Shown here: in pieces, positions 1-10,256 of the stretch
Layout of the letters: the number at the start of each line of letters is the position of its first letter
Position numbering within the stretch: the first letter of the stretch is position 1
Source of the DNA: Adenophora triphylla var. japonica
Taxonomy: Eukaryota > Streptophyta > Magnoliopsida > Asterales > Campanulaceae
DNA: 64,000 bases
Direction: 5' to 3'
Assembly: GCA_022495995.1 (NCBI GenBank)
Contig: JAFEMH010000738.1
Span: 369,001 to 433,000, forward strand
Translations under genes and position numbers: made by a program
The notes under the pieces: model-generated
Seen by the model: the letters and a program-made list of their open reading frames with translations, nothing else
What the model was told of the DNA's origin: nothing
Databases searched by the model: none

Positions 1-417
1 AAGTACTAGCACATGCAGCGATGGTGAGGATAAGTTGAGAAAACTTTTAATGATTTCTATACCTACGGGTGGAGTAGTGCATGATACTCCTTATAGTGAG
101 AATCACCTATATAAAGCGAGAGGTAATAAGGCCGCCTCTAAATGAACGCTTATGAATGAGATACGGTCCAGTGGCCAAAATGGACAAAAACGTGAGAACA
201 ACAATTGTTAGAGCTATTATTATGTGAGTATTATTGTCTTGGTATACATCCGACAACATGGTTCAAAAGCGACTCGCTACCAAATGGCTAGTATATCCGA
301 TAATATTTCACTAGGGAAGATTCAAGGCCACAAGCTATCTATCTCGATGTAATAATAGTTCGCCTAAACTTTGGACGAATTTGCATACATGCATTAATTG
401 TCATTCATGTGGGGGAT

Positions 418-1267
418 TGTTGGAAATGGATAACGGAAAGTTAAGTTTAACTTAACGTTGATCTAGTTTCTAACGGAAGTTCGTTATGTGTTAACGGAAC
501 TAGTTACAAATGGTAATCTACATTTGTTGTAGATTATATATAACTCATTTAATGTCTCAAAACCATTTCCGTGTGAATGAGAAATTAATGACAAATGATT
601 TGTAACTTAAATATTGGGTCAAAGTGTGTTTTGGGTTGGTCCCAAAATTGGTGTGGACTTGTTGTGGCTAAAGGGCGACGAGCGGTGAAGAAGCTTTTGC
701 ACGGCCGTGCAAGTGTCTAGGACACGGCCGTGCACCGTGCCTTGCCTTGCCACTCGACCGTGCTGAGCCATGAACTCGACCGTGCATATTGCCTTGCACG
801 GCCGTGCAGTTCATTGGACACGGCCGTGCAAATGCTGTTATACCCGAAAAGTTGTGACTTTTCAAGGGAAAAGCCACCAAACCCTTTGACTCTCTTTATA
901 TATTTCCCCTCCGAATTTCAATTTACATACACAGTATTCTGACCCTTCCTACCCTCTAGTAAGATAGATTAACATACCCAAATCATTGCATATTGTTGCA
1001 TTAAATCCTTCAAAGTCCAAAGTTCCAAACATTGTGTTGTTCGCTAGAGTATTTGATTTGGAGTGCTCCTATCATTTACTTATAAGTCGTTTTATCTTAC
1101 TAGAAGATTGCCATATAAACCGTAAGCACCTGTGCGGGGCAATAACTTCTTACGGAGATTGTATTAAATACAAGACTCGACTTGAATTCTTTTGTTTCCA
1201 ATCTCCGTTATCTTTTTCTGTTAAGTTTCTAGTTAAGTTCTTGAGAAGCCTACACAATTGTCCAACA
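418..1267 (+). repeat. 3' LTR of Copia-1 (850 bp)
   Basis: The LTR starts TGTTGGA (418) and ends TCCAACA (1261-1267), a perfect 7-bp terminal inverted repeat of the kind that bounds Copia LTRs. A purine-rich PPT lies directly upstream. A TATA-like stretch (TTTATATATTT, about 894-904) sits in the middle, where the U3/R junction is expected. Short open frames inside it have no recognisable protein and are not called as genes. Confidence 0.8.
698..828. repeat. cluster of CACGGCCGTG palindromes in the Copia-1 LTR
   Basis: Four perfect palindromes with core CACGGCCGTG occur in about 130 bp of U3: 698-711 and 795-808 (extended to TGCACGGCCGTGCA), 723-732 and 819-828. Two decayed copies (CGACCGTGC near 757 and 779) lie between them. 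They sit roughly 70-200 bp upstream of the TATA-like element, so a role as repeated regulatory sites is plausible. That role is inference; only the repeats are seen. Confidence 0.7.
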
Positions 1268-3240
1268 AATATAACTTTGGAGTTCGATCTGGGAAGTTCT
1301 TAGGCTACATGGTGACGAAGAGGGGTATTGAAGCTAGCCCGGAGCAGATTAAAGAAATTCTTAACCTGGAGTCCCCAAAGACAATCAAAGATGTGCAGAG
1401 GTTGACTGGTCGAGTAGCAGCCCTTAACAGGTTCATATCTAAGTCATCTGACAGATGCAGGTTGTTTTATGATGTCTTGAGGAAGAACAAGAAGTTTCAA
1501 TGGTCCGAGGAGCATGAATAAGCATTCAATAAACTTAAGGAATACCTTTCAGTACCACCATTACTATCAAAACCGGAGCAAGGTGAACCACTCCTCATAT
1601 ATCTTGTAGTCTCAGAGAATGCCGTTAGTGCTGTTCTGGTAAGAGAATTACAAGGCAAACAACATCCTATCTATTATATAAGTAAGTCCCTCCTAGATGC
1701 TGAAACCAGGTACACACATCTTGAAAAACTTGTCCTTGCCTTAATAACTGCTTCTATTAAGTTACGTCATGATTTTGAAACACATCCTATATCTGTCAAA
1801 ACTAACTTTCCCATAAGAAATGTTACGAGGAAACCAGAATTATCAGGTCGGATGGCAAAGTGGTCCATACAACTTAGTACATATGACATCCAGTATGAGC
1901 CTAGAACCGCCATCAAATCACAATCCTTGGCTGATTTCATAGCAGACTTTAGCCCCAGCTTACAACCTGAAGTAGAGCTAGAGGTGCAGCAACTTGAAGG
2001 TGACATATACCCAACATGTTGGACCTTATACACTGATGGTGCTTCAAATATGAGAGGAACAGGTATGGGCATAGTATTAAGATCCCCACAAGGTGATATC
2101 TTTCCTCAAGCTGTGGTGTGTGAATTTCATGCAACGAACAATGAGGCCGAATATGAGGCCCTCATTATAGGTTTATCAACTGCTTTAGATTTAAATGTTA
2201 AACATATTAATGTCTATAGTGATTCCCTATTACTGGTTAACCATTTTAATGGTTCTTATGCAACCAAAAACTCTAAAATGACAGTATATCTTCAACATGT
2301 GAAGATTCTTACAAGTCACTTTATCATTTTCACCTTTGATCAAGTGCCTAGGGAGGAAAATACAGAAGCAGACGCATTGGCTAACCTAGGGTCATCATGC
2401 AAAGCAATGTTGAACAATACAATCCCTATTATTTATGTCAAATATCCAACTATAGAGCAGCCTGAAGATTGTAAGCAGATTGATGATCCAGCAACGACAT
2501 CAAAAGATGACAATCAAGAAGCATTTTGGACTCAACCCTATTATGAATAGCTTCATAACAATGAAGTTCCTCAGAATCCTAAGGCAAAAAGGGCTTTCAG
2601 AATGAGGGCATCTAGGTTTACTCTAATTGAGGAAGTACTCTTCAGGAAGTCATATTCAGGTTTGTACATGGGATGCGTGGAACCGGATCAAGTTGATGTT
2701 ATCTTGAAAGAACTACAATATGGCGAGTGTGGGAACCATTCTGGAGGCAGGTCGTTATCATCTAAGGCTCTAAGATCAGGATATTATTGGCCAACAATAA
2801 GACAAGATGCTGCAGCCTATGTTCAAAAATGCGACTCTTGTCAAAGGCATAGCAACATTTTGCATCAGCCTGCAGAATCCTTATGTCCCATAGTATCATC
2901 CTGGCCTTTTATGCAGTGGGGAATGGATATTGTAGGAAAATTACCTAAAGCACCTGGGGGCAAAGTATACATGTTGGCTATGATAGATTATTTTTCAAAG
3001 TGGATTGAAGCAGAATTATATGTTCAAATCAGAGATAAAGAGGTTATTTCTTTCTTAAAAAGGAACATCTTGAGCAGGTTTGGAATCCCATTAGAAATTA
3101 TTTGTGATAATGGATCACAATTTATCAGCAAGAAAACCAACGACTTTTGTGCAAGATGGGGAATCAAGCTGATAATGTCAACATCGGTCCACCCTCAAGC
3201 AAATGGACAAGCTGAATCAAGCAACAAATTGATTATTAAT
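1268..3240 (+). pseudogene. Tat-1 pol remnant: RT C-terminus, RNase H domains, integrase N-terminal and core
   Basis: The first segment (about 1270-1518) encodes the end of the RT with KFLGYMVTKRGIEA followed by a tether with GRVAALNRFISKS. A TAA stops it at 1519. The frame then gives the RT RNase H (with PIYYISKSLLDAE-like residues, about 1665-1710), an archaeal-type RNase H (WTLYTDGAS, NNEAEYEAL, VYSDS; about 2020-2240), and a stop after 2548. The 2602-3252 frame encodes integrase: the zinc-binding CDSCQRH, then the core with WGMDIVG, IICDNGSQF and PQANGQAES, supplying D, D and E. The copy is dead: there is no RT palm, there are in-frame stops, and the tail of the core is missing. Confidence 0.85.
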
Positions 3241-3600
3241 AACTCCAGCTGACAACCAACGAGCTTTGACACAAGACTTGGACACTGTGGACGAGTTAAG
3301 ATACATTGCTAAGATCAGGATGGCAGCTTACCAACAAAGGATAGCTAGAGCTTACAACAAGAATGTTCGAATAAGAAGATTTCAAGTTGGAGACTTGGTG
3401 CTCAAAAGGTGTTCCAAAATACAAGGGAATTGAATGCTGGAAAGCTAGCCGCTAAATGGGAAGGACCATATCTTATAGATGCGAAGCTGGAAAGGGGGCA
3501 TATTGGTTGTCAAGTCCAGATGGCACACGAATCCCTAGAAGTTGGAATGCTATTCATCTTAAACATTATTTCATGTAAGTCAAAACATGTTAAAACTTAG
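3241..3600 (+). pseudogene. Tat-1 integrase C-terminal remnant after an internal deletion
   Basis: Directly after the integrase core (ending near NKLIINN) the sequence jumps to a segment encoding RIARAYNKNVRIRRFQVGDL and then, after a frame change, LAAKWEGPYLI and a final stop near 3600. In intact Tat integrases, such as the one at 36487-37860, about 100 residues lie between these points, including TGETPF and the stretch after it. The loss is therefore an internal deletion, followed by frameshifts. GDLVLK and WEGPYL are the usual GPY/F-type C-terminal motifs of Gypsy integrases. Confidence 0.75.
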
Positions 3601-4255
3601 TCAAAACCAGGTACGCATTTCTGATTAATTTTATTTTTATGTCCTTTCATTTTATTTAAATTCCTCTTAGAACATTACTAACTTAAGCATCGGAGGGGTG
3701 TTAGCTAAGCTAACACCTAACCCTAACATATGTCTGTCTTACAAGGTTCTTCACAGTTACATGTTCAAGTTATAAGACAAAACGTCAGCTAAATCTATTT
3801 CCAAAAGTTGAAGATAGTTCACTTCAGCCAGTCTATCCCACAAACTGAAGTTTAAGGTACACACCTTCTAAGTGCTTAAAAGATTATGCATCTTTTCTCT
3901 AGCATAATTGGTTATCAAAATCTCGCCTGGGCGCACGTATTTCACACAATGTGAAACAAAGTTCTTTTGGTTGTAACATCTACATGTTACTCACAAGTAC
4001 AAAGGTTTAAAACTTATAAGTGTTTCATACGACAAAAGTTATCTTGTTGAGAACACAAAAGGTTAAACATGTTAAAAAAAAAACCAAGTCATAATCATGT
4101 TATCACCAACATGACAAACCAAAATCCAGATCCGTATGCCAACAAAGGCATATCAAATATTACAAACCAAAGATAAATTATTTTTGAGGACACCCCCTCA
4201 ATTAAAAATAACAAAACATAAAGTGTTTTCAAACGCCCAAGAGAAATTAAGATAG
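3601..4255. other. Tat-1 non-coding 3' region
   Basis: AT-rich sequence between the pol end and the antisense gene. I see no coding signal on either strand. A stretch with TAGCTAAGCTAACACC near 3700-3720 is a weak local repeat. Confidence 0.5.
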
Positions 4256-5032
4256 TTTTCCATTCTCACCTTCTTCCACCCTTTCCTCTTCTTAAGTCTC
4301 GCCAACTTGTTCCACCTTCTCTATATCATGCACCTTAGAGTTTACCTCGACATATTCTTCACTTGCGAACCTCTTTAAGGTTGCATACTCCTCCTCCAGG
4401 TTCCAGTTTGTGTGCTTGCCAGATTGATATTCCTTAATCATCTCGATCCTAGCCTAAAAAACTTATTTGGCAGCCTCAGCCACTAAATCATCACGGAGAA
4501 TCTCCATCTCTTTAGCGTGTCTCCTACCAGCTTCCTCTATCTCCTCATTATTCTCTTTCAACATCTCAAAAGCTACTTTAAGATCCTCCTCAAACTCAGT
4601 CCTATCCATAAACGCAGTTTCGACTTTACCTTTCCACATCTTGATCTCGCTGACCATTATCTTAACAACAATTACTGCCTGTTATCACGAGTCATGGCGT
4701 TTTGATCAAAACAGAGAATAGAAGTATATTCAATACCAAAGTAAACGTCTTACCTTATTCTCAAGATCCTCTTCACTTGATATTTTCTCCTTTGCATCCG
4801 CTATTTCCTGTCTTCTTCTTCTCTTCACTCCCGCTTTATCTTCAATCTCCAGCTTAGGCACCGGAAACATCCTTTCTCCAGCCTTCACCTTGCTATTATC
4901 CTTAGCAACTATGTTGTTCACTGCAAACCTAGGTTTCGAACGAATCACTACAAAAGTAAAATCGATATATTAGCGCAAATATGAATTCCAGGTTCAAAAT
5001 CAAACTGAAAAAAAAAACTTACCAAACGACAT
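4256..5032 (-). pseudogene. Tat-1 antisense gene with two introns (coiled-coil protein), decayed
   Basis: The gene reads opposite to pol. Exon 1 is 5032-5023 (ATG TCG TTT G), with donor GTAAGT at 5022. Exon 2 is 4947-4754, after acceptor TTTGTAG, with donor GTAAG at 4753. Exon 3 starts at 4678, after acceptor AACAG. Joining them gives one frame without a stop: MSFVIRSKPRF, a basic KRRRRQE stretch, then a Lys/Glu-rich heptad-like segment to LVAEAAK. Stops occur at 4463-4465 and 4454-4456, yet the frame continues with sensible acidic, helical coding (HTNWNLEEEYATLKRF) to about 4256. Tat elements are known to carry extra antisense ORFs here. I do not recognise a named domain. Splicing is inferred from sites and frame. 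Confidence 0.6.
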
Positions 5033-5348
5033 CTTGTGACTACACCCTTCAAGCTTGTTTTCCAACGCTCCGGCAGCCAGAGAGGCAAACTTACAAAAGT
5101 TTTTTTTTGGTAAAACCCTAAGTCTTTTTAAAAAACCATTTCGTTGCCACCAAGCCAAACTGTTACGCCTCATATAGAAAAACCTATCTTCTCAAACATC
5201 TATCCTTATCTACATATTCTGCCAAATTCGTAGCCCTAAATCTATGCCTGAAATTTCGCAAACCGGCGTTTCATCTTCTAATTTAAGACTGTTAGGAATT
5301 GAATTTTTAAAATTTTCCTTTCTAAACTTCAAAAATTTTAGGGGCAAT

Positions 5349-6034
5349 TGTTTGGAGTAGAATTTTCACTCAAGACTACACTGAGATCTTGGCTCGTATG
5401 ATTCTTCGGCATCTTGACTCTTCAGCATCTTTAACATATCATCATGTATTGACATCTTGAAGATGCAGGTGCATAAGTTCCTATTTTTCAGAATATAAAC
5501 ATCACACAGAAATCAACGACCAAGTCAAGCCTATTTCAAACACATTTCTAACGGAAGATCAAGTCATAGCAATGTCTCCTTCTTTTTAGCAAACTGCACC
5601 AGATTTATAGGGATTTTCCATTACTTGTTAATTTCTTCATTTTTGGAGTATTTAAAGAGATCTAGGAGTAGATGCCAAGGGGGGGGGGCAATTTTTGTAA
5701 CTCTCTCAATACTTCCACATTGTACTCACTAAAGAAAAATTATAAACACATTTGGTTTTAGGTAGGTTTCCTAAAACCTTCCGAGGTTTTGTGCCGGAGA
5801 TCAATTGATCAAGGGCTTTCCTCGTTACATCTTGGTGTCACATCTTGAATTTTCTCATTCTTATATTCCATTTGTGCCCAAAAATCATTCCACTAAAGTT
5901 CAACATCAAAGCATATAAGAAATTGATCAAAACAATATTAAACTTAAACAAGTAGGAAACGGGTAAAGAAAGAATTGTAAAATTATTTGAATTCCGAAGT
6001 TAAAATCCCATTACATTTAAAATAATTTCCAAAC
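5349..6034 (+). repeat. possible 3' LTR of Tat-1
   Basis: A run AGGGGCAAT ends at about 5349 and is followed by TGTTTGGA; a matching TCCAAACA ends at 6034. The stretch holds promoter/leader-like sequence (ATTATAAACACA near 5740) and TTCCGAGGTTTTGTGCC. The 5' LTR is not in the window, so identity cannot be tested. The inverted termini could be chance, because the sequence around 6028 also belongs to a local repeat. Confidence 0.35.
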
Positions 6035-6570
6035 ATGCCTTTTTGAATAAGGTTTAAAGAATTTCAAGTTTGAGTCAACTTTAGGAATACTGTCCATAAT
6101 ATTATTTGACAATTTAAACTTGTGATATTAATAGTTAATAAAGCAATTGATCTATAGGAACACTAATTTGCTTTGATGTATCCAATGTACAATCTTTTTA
6201 ATCACCTGCAAGTGGAAAATATAAATAATATTATCAATTTGCGATTAACGTTATCAACATTCCAGTAAGTCTTATCTTCTAACTAAAGTTTAAATTTTTA
6301 AATGCATTTTTGAATAAGGTTTACAGAATTTCAAGTTTGAATTAACTTTATCCGGTCCCACTATGACTAATATAATAGCTAATTTGAAATTTAAATCCAA
6401 TCAACTTTTATCTTTGATTTTCAGACAAAAGTCAAATCATAAGTCATTCCTAAAATATTAAATTTTGAATTTCCTACTAAACTTAAACAAGTAGGAAACG
6501 GGTAAAGAAAGAATTGTAAAATTATTTGAAATCCGAAGTTAAAATTCAATTACATTTAAAATAATTTCAA
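5938..6570. repeat. rearranged local duplication
   Basis: A block of about 90 bp (AAACTTAAACAAGTAGGAAA onward) is found at 5938 and again near 6480, about 540 bp apart. A second block (TTTTTGAATAAGGTTTA and the following 40 bp) is found near 6040 and 6307. The two pairs occur in swapped order (A-B then B-A). No gene is visible. Confidence 0.6.
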
Positions 6571-6829
6571 ATTCACAGTTTAAAATTAATTCCCCATGAT
6601 TCATGCAATTACCTTTAATAAGAGTTAATATTAATAAAGCAAATTTAAATCACATATACGTAATTATTTAATGTAAGCCTAATTTGAAACTGAAATTCAA
6701 ATGTAAGCCTAATTTGAAATTAAATTCTATCTCATTTCTAAATTGATTGATTAGTCGGTTAAGGATACAATTCAAATATTTTCCCAATTCAAATACAAAG
6801 TCAACTTTGTAAAAAAAAATTACAAGTGC
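6571..6829. other. non-coding AT-rich stretch
   Basis: No coding or structured feature seen beyond a short direct repeat (AATGTAAGCCTAATTTGAAA, near 6670 and 6701). Confidence 0.4.
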
Positions 6830-7060
6830 ATGGTTCTCGCATCTAGCATTATTATTGTCTTTCGCATCTCGTCAAGTGTATGGTTCTCGCATCTCGTCAA
6901 GGGCAAGTTGTCTTGTATATCTAGCATCTTGGTTCTCGCATCTTGTCAAGTGCATGGTTCTCGCATCTCGTCAAGGGCAAGTTGTCTTGTGTATCTCGCA
7001 TCTCGATTCTCGCATCTTGTTTCTCGCATTTAGCATCATGGTTCTCGCATCTCGTATCTT
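6830..7060. repeat. GCATCTCG-type short tandem repeats (left module)
   Basis: Imperfect repeats built from TGGTTCTCGCATCTCGTCAA and GGGCAAGTTGTCTTGTGTAT. A second, shorter version occurs at about 9250-9440 in the right module. Open frames here are by-products of the repeat. Confidence 0.7.
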
Positions 7061-7256
7061 GTTTATTTGATGTCATCTCTCTTGTGGGACGAATTCATCC
7101 AGACCAACGACATTATTTTTCTAGCCCGTTAATATAGGCGGATTTCTATTAAAGAACAATGATACAAACTCGTCACCTACGTGATTCACGACTTATGTGC
7201 ATTATTTGCATCTTCAACTCGATCATGAATAATCGAGCTAAGGAGTCGGGGGCATA

Positions 7257-7597
7257 TGATGTGCCCATAGAAAAAGATTTAACCCAATTACACCAAAGAG
7301 ACCCAACAAACGTGCTTCAGGCCAAGCCCATATGTGATTTCACTACTTGGCTATATATACACCCTCCCACCATTGACAATGTAAGTTCACTCTCTCTCTA
7401 AAGTATCTTGTGATAATCTCTATATACTTTTCATAGATCGGATTGATGATTCTCACGATGGAGAGTTTTGGGGGAAAGCCCCCCACTCTTAACAGTGTCT
7501 TATTTTGTAGGTACCACAATATATCGAACCCGAGGGACATCCGTCCGAATCATAGAGCTTTGCCACCCCGGTAAGACATTTTTTCATGGTAGCATCA
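7257..7597 (+). repeat. LARD LTR, left copy (341 bp)
   Basis: Starts TGATGTGCCC after the PPT GAGTCGGGGGC and ends GTAGCATCA. Contains a TATA-like CTATATATACACC (about 7350), a CT-rich leader, and a G-run/C-run stem (TTGGGGGAAAGCCCCCC, about 7468) before the end. It matches the right copy closely apart from the microsatellite expansion there. Confidence 0.7.
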
Positions 7598-7606
7598 GTT
7601 GTATCG

Positions 7607-7988
7607 TGACTTAATGGACTCGCATCCCGAACTGCCAGGGGCTAGCATCCCGAACTGCATCTTGACTTGATGGGGTCGCTTCTCGAACCGTCAGGGGATA
7701 GCATGCCGAACTGCATCTTGACTTGATGGGCTCGCATCTCGAACTGCCTGGGGCTAGCATCCCGAACTGCATCTTGACTTGATGGGCTCGCATCCGGAAC
7801 TGTCAGGGGCTAGCATCCCGAACTGCATCTTGACTTAATAGGCTCGCATTCCGAACTGTCAGGGGCTAGCATCCCGAACTGAATCTTGAATTGATGGGCT
7901 CGCATCCCGAACTGCTAGGGGCTCGCATCCCGAACTGCCTGGGGCTAGCATCCCGAACTGCATCTTGACTTGATGGGCTTGCATCCCA
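7607..7988. repeat. tandem array of about 56-bp units
   Basis: Roughly 6.5 units built on GGGGCTAGCATCCCGAACTG followed by CATCTTGACTTGATGGGCTC and CGCATCCCGAACTG. Units differ by a few substitutions, and one short unit (near 7915) lacks the middle part. The array lies directly after the left LTR, where a PBS would be expected, and none is recognisable. Confidence 0.85.
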
Positions 7989-8063
7989 ATTTTTTTAATC
8001 GAAAAATGGTAAAGGGGGGTTACTGCCCTAGTAGGTACCCTCAAACTTGAAAATGGCCAATGG

Positions 8064-8470
8064 AGGATGTCGCCCTATTAGGCACCCCCAAACTTGACAG
8101 ACGGCCAGATAGGATGTCGCCCCAGTAGGCATCCTCGACATGACATACACCCAGATAGGATGCCGCCCAAGTAGGCATCCTCGACATGACAGACGGCCAG
8201 ATAGGATGCCGCCCTAGTAGGCATCCTCGAATTGACAGACGTGCAGATAGGATGCCCCCCCAGTAGGCATCATCGACATGATAAGCGACCAGATATGATG
8301 CCGCCCTAGTATGCATCCTCGACATGACAGGCGACCAGATATGATGTCGCCTTAGTAAGCATCCTCAACCTAACAGACAGATAGATAGGATGCTGCCCTA
8401 GTAGGCATCCTCGACCTAACAGACGGTTGGATAGGGTATCATCCTAGTAGACATTCTTGACTTGAGACTT
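8064..8470. repeat. tandem array of nine 46-bp units
   Basis: Units begin at 8065, 8111, 8157, 8203, 8249, 8295, 8341, 8387 and 8433 (positions within a base), with a near-perfect 46-bp period. The core reads AGGATGCCGCCCTAGTAGGC then ATCCTCGACATGACAGACGG. Each unit contains an imperfect inverted repeat (GGATGCC...GGCATCC), so it could fold or act as a dyad site. Spacer-like variation is absent, so it is not a CRISPR array. Confidence 0.9.
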
Positions 8471-8680
8471 GTGAAGGTGCTCCTCGAATCACCAGTTAGC
8501 CAGACTTGTGATCAGAATGCTGCTTTTCATAAAATCCTGACTTGTGATAGATGTCGGACTCGACATCATACTTGTGGAGGTGCTTCTCGAAACACCAACT
8601 TGGCATGACTTGTGATGGGATGTGCTTGTTCATAAAATCTCAACTTGTGGAACGATGTTTGATGTGACATCATTTGGTGA
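8471..8680. repeat. two-copy direct repeat of about 115 bp
   Basis: The motif ACTTGTG(A/G)AGGTGCTYCTCGAA and the following CATAAAATC(C/T) segment occur near 8466-8550 and 8570-8650. It lies in the non-coding interior of the LARD element. Confidence 0.55.
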
Positions 8681-9208
8681 TAGGGATACGGTACTAGTGA
8701 CATCAACACTTGGGAGTAGTAAGACTGCCTAAAGACAAGCCTTACTTTTAAATAAAGAGTAGGGTATATGGCTAGAATCAGTGGGATTGAAGGAATTTTG
8801 ACAGAATTGTCAAAACAAATTACAAGTAAAGGAAATCGTTAGAAGTCCCACGACATCAAAATTATCTTAGTCCAGTGATTTGATTTCATTGTTGCTGGAG
8901 TTTTGGGATATATGGCTTCTATTATTGGCAAAGTCCAGTGATCGGATTTCAATGTCGCTAACATTCTCGGGCATTAAAATATTTTGTTAAAGTTCTTGAA
9001 TTTTTCAACTATTGTATTTATTCAAGGAACATTCATAAGGTGAAACAAATCACCTTTTATCTCACTAGAATAACAAAGAGACAACAAAAAGGCTTTCACA
9101 TTCTGTCTAAAGGCAGGGCAAGGACAAATCAGTATGTGATATTATCATTTCCTGATTTATTCCAAACTTGAGAAGTCTCTATCAGCTCAAAAAAATGGGC
9201 ATCTATCT
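8681..9208. other. non-coding interior of the LARD element
   Basis: No coding potential seen. A short repeat (GTCCAGTGAT followed by TTGATTTCA or CGGATTTCA) occurs near 8870 and 8932. Confidence 0.5.
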
Positions 9209-9632
9209 TATTGATTGGGCCGACTCATTATTATTGTTTCCCGCATCTAGCGGTTCTCGCATCTCGTCAAGTGTATGGTTCTCGCATCTCGTCAAGGGCA
9301 AGTTGTATTGTGTATCTAGCATCTTGGTTCTCGCATCTCGTCAAGGGCAAGTTGTCTTGTGTATCTATCATCTCGATTCTCGCATCTCATTTCTCGCATC
9401 TAGCATCATGGTTCTCGCATCTCGTATCTTGTTTATTTGTTGTCATCTCTCTTGTGGGCCGAATTCGCCCAGAGCAATGACATTATTTTTCTAGCCTGTT
9501 AATGTTAATACAGGCGGATTTCTATTAAGGAGCAAGGATATAAACTCGTTATCTACGTGATTCGCGATTTATGTGCATTATTTGTCTTCTCAATTCGATC
9601 ATGAATAATCGAGGTAAGGAGTCGGGGGCTTC

Positions 9633-9774
9633 TGATGTGCCCATAGAAAAATATTAGACCCAATTACATCAAAGATGCCCAACAAATGTGTTTCAGGCCC
9701 AAGCCCATATTTGACTTCACTAATTGGCTATATGTACACTCTCTCATCATTGACAATGTAAGTTCACTCTCTCC

Positions 9775-9839
<65 letters not shown>

Positions 9840-10036
9840 AAATGTCTTGTGATAATCTTTATATACTTGTTATAGATCGGATTGATGATTCTCACGCAAT
9901 AGGGTTTTGGGGGAAAGGCCCCCATCCTTAACGGTGTTTTATTTTGTAGGTCCCACAATATATCAAACACGAGGGACATCCGTCCGAATCATATATCTTT
10001 GCCACCCCGATAAGCCATTTTTTCATGGTAGCATCA
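9633..10036 (+). repeat. LARD LTR, right copy (404 bp)
   Basis: Starts TGATGTGCCC at 9633 after the same PPT and ends GCATCA at 10036. It is about 60 bp longer than the left copy because of a CT microsatellite. F-box-related coding sequence follows immediately. Confidence 0.7.
9774..9838. repeat. (CT)n microsatellite, about 30 repeats
   Basis: Near-pure CT run in the leader part of the right LTR. The left LTR has only a few CT units at the same place (about 7390-7400), so it grew after the LTRs were copied. Confidence 0.9.
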
Positions 10037-10256
10037 GGTATATACATTGGCCAGTTGTTCGGATTTCGGATTATGCCAAGATGATTTATGCGCTTGATTT
10101 AGCTTGCGAGAGGTTTGTCGAGGTGGAACAGCTATCGGGTTTGGAGACAGAAGATTTGTTTGTTTTGGATGTTCTTGGTGGGTGTCTTCGTCTTATTGTA
10201 AAGTCATGGGATTTAGGGAGAGAGATATGGGTGATGAGGGAGTATGGAGTGAAGTA
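10037..10256 (+). pseudogene. F-box unit 0: C-terminal fragment of an F-box/FBA gene
   Basis: Encodes IHWPVVRISDYAKMIYALDL, then VLGGCLRLIV and EIWVMREYGVK, which line up with IHWLAF..., VLGGCLCIVA and DIWMMKKYGVR of the intact F-box gene at 22780-23847. The F-box itself and the first half of the associated domain are missing; the LARD LTR takes their place. The frame stops at 10254-10256, where the intact gene continues, though weak similarity (AFTLLKTGYF) runs on in the same direction. It is the leftmost remnant of the F-box array. Confidence 0.75.

Larger units (their letters stand above)
1..1267 (+). mobile_element. Copia-1: 3' end of a Ty1/Copia retrotransposon
   Basis: Bases 1-417 look like the untranslated tail of a Copia element, running into a purine-rich tract (about 408-417, with GGGGG) directly before an LTR that starts TGTTGGA at 418. 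The protein-coding body must lie left of the window. Downstream of the LTR the reading frame of a Gypsy reverse transcriptase begins at once, so this element was inserted into that Gypsy copy. The matching 5' LTR and target duplication are outside the window and could not be checked. Copia rather than Gypsy is inferred from the TGTTGGA terminus and the PPT form. Confidence 0.75.
1268..6034 (+). mobile_element. Tat-1: truncated Ty3/Gypsy (Tat clade) retrotransposon
   Basis: The element is cut on its left by Copia-1, so gag, protease and most of the RT are missing. What remains, in order, is: RT thumb, RT RNase H, a second archaeal-type RNase H, integrase with an internal deletion, a long non-coding 3' region with a spliced antisense gene, and a possible 3' LTR. 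The second RNase H and the antisense gene between pol and the 3' LTR are known marks of the Tat clade. The right boundary is uncertain (5.9-6.05 kb). Confidence 0.7.
6830..10036 (+). mobile_element. LARD-like non-coding LTR element in tandem form
   Basis: Two copies of a module, each an internal 3' end plus an LTR, lie at 6830-7597 and about 9209-10036, with one internal region (7598-9208) between them. Each module has GCATCTCG-rich repeats, then a PPT (GAGTCGGGGGC), then an LTR starting TGATGTGCCCATAG and ending GGTAGCATCA. The order is internal end-LTR-internal-LTR, as left by unequal recombination between LTRs. There is no gag or pol anywhere, so it must have depended on another element. 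The right LTR abuts F-box coding sequence at 10037, so the element was inserted in an F-box gene. Confidence 0.65.

Noticed and set aside
8064..8470. CRISPR-like array of 46-bp repeats
   Set aside because: Units are contiguous with no unique spacers, in a plant nuclear context.
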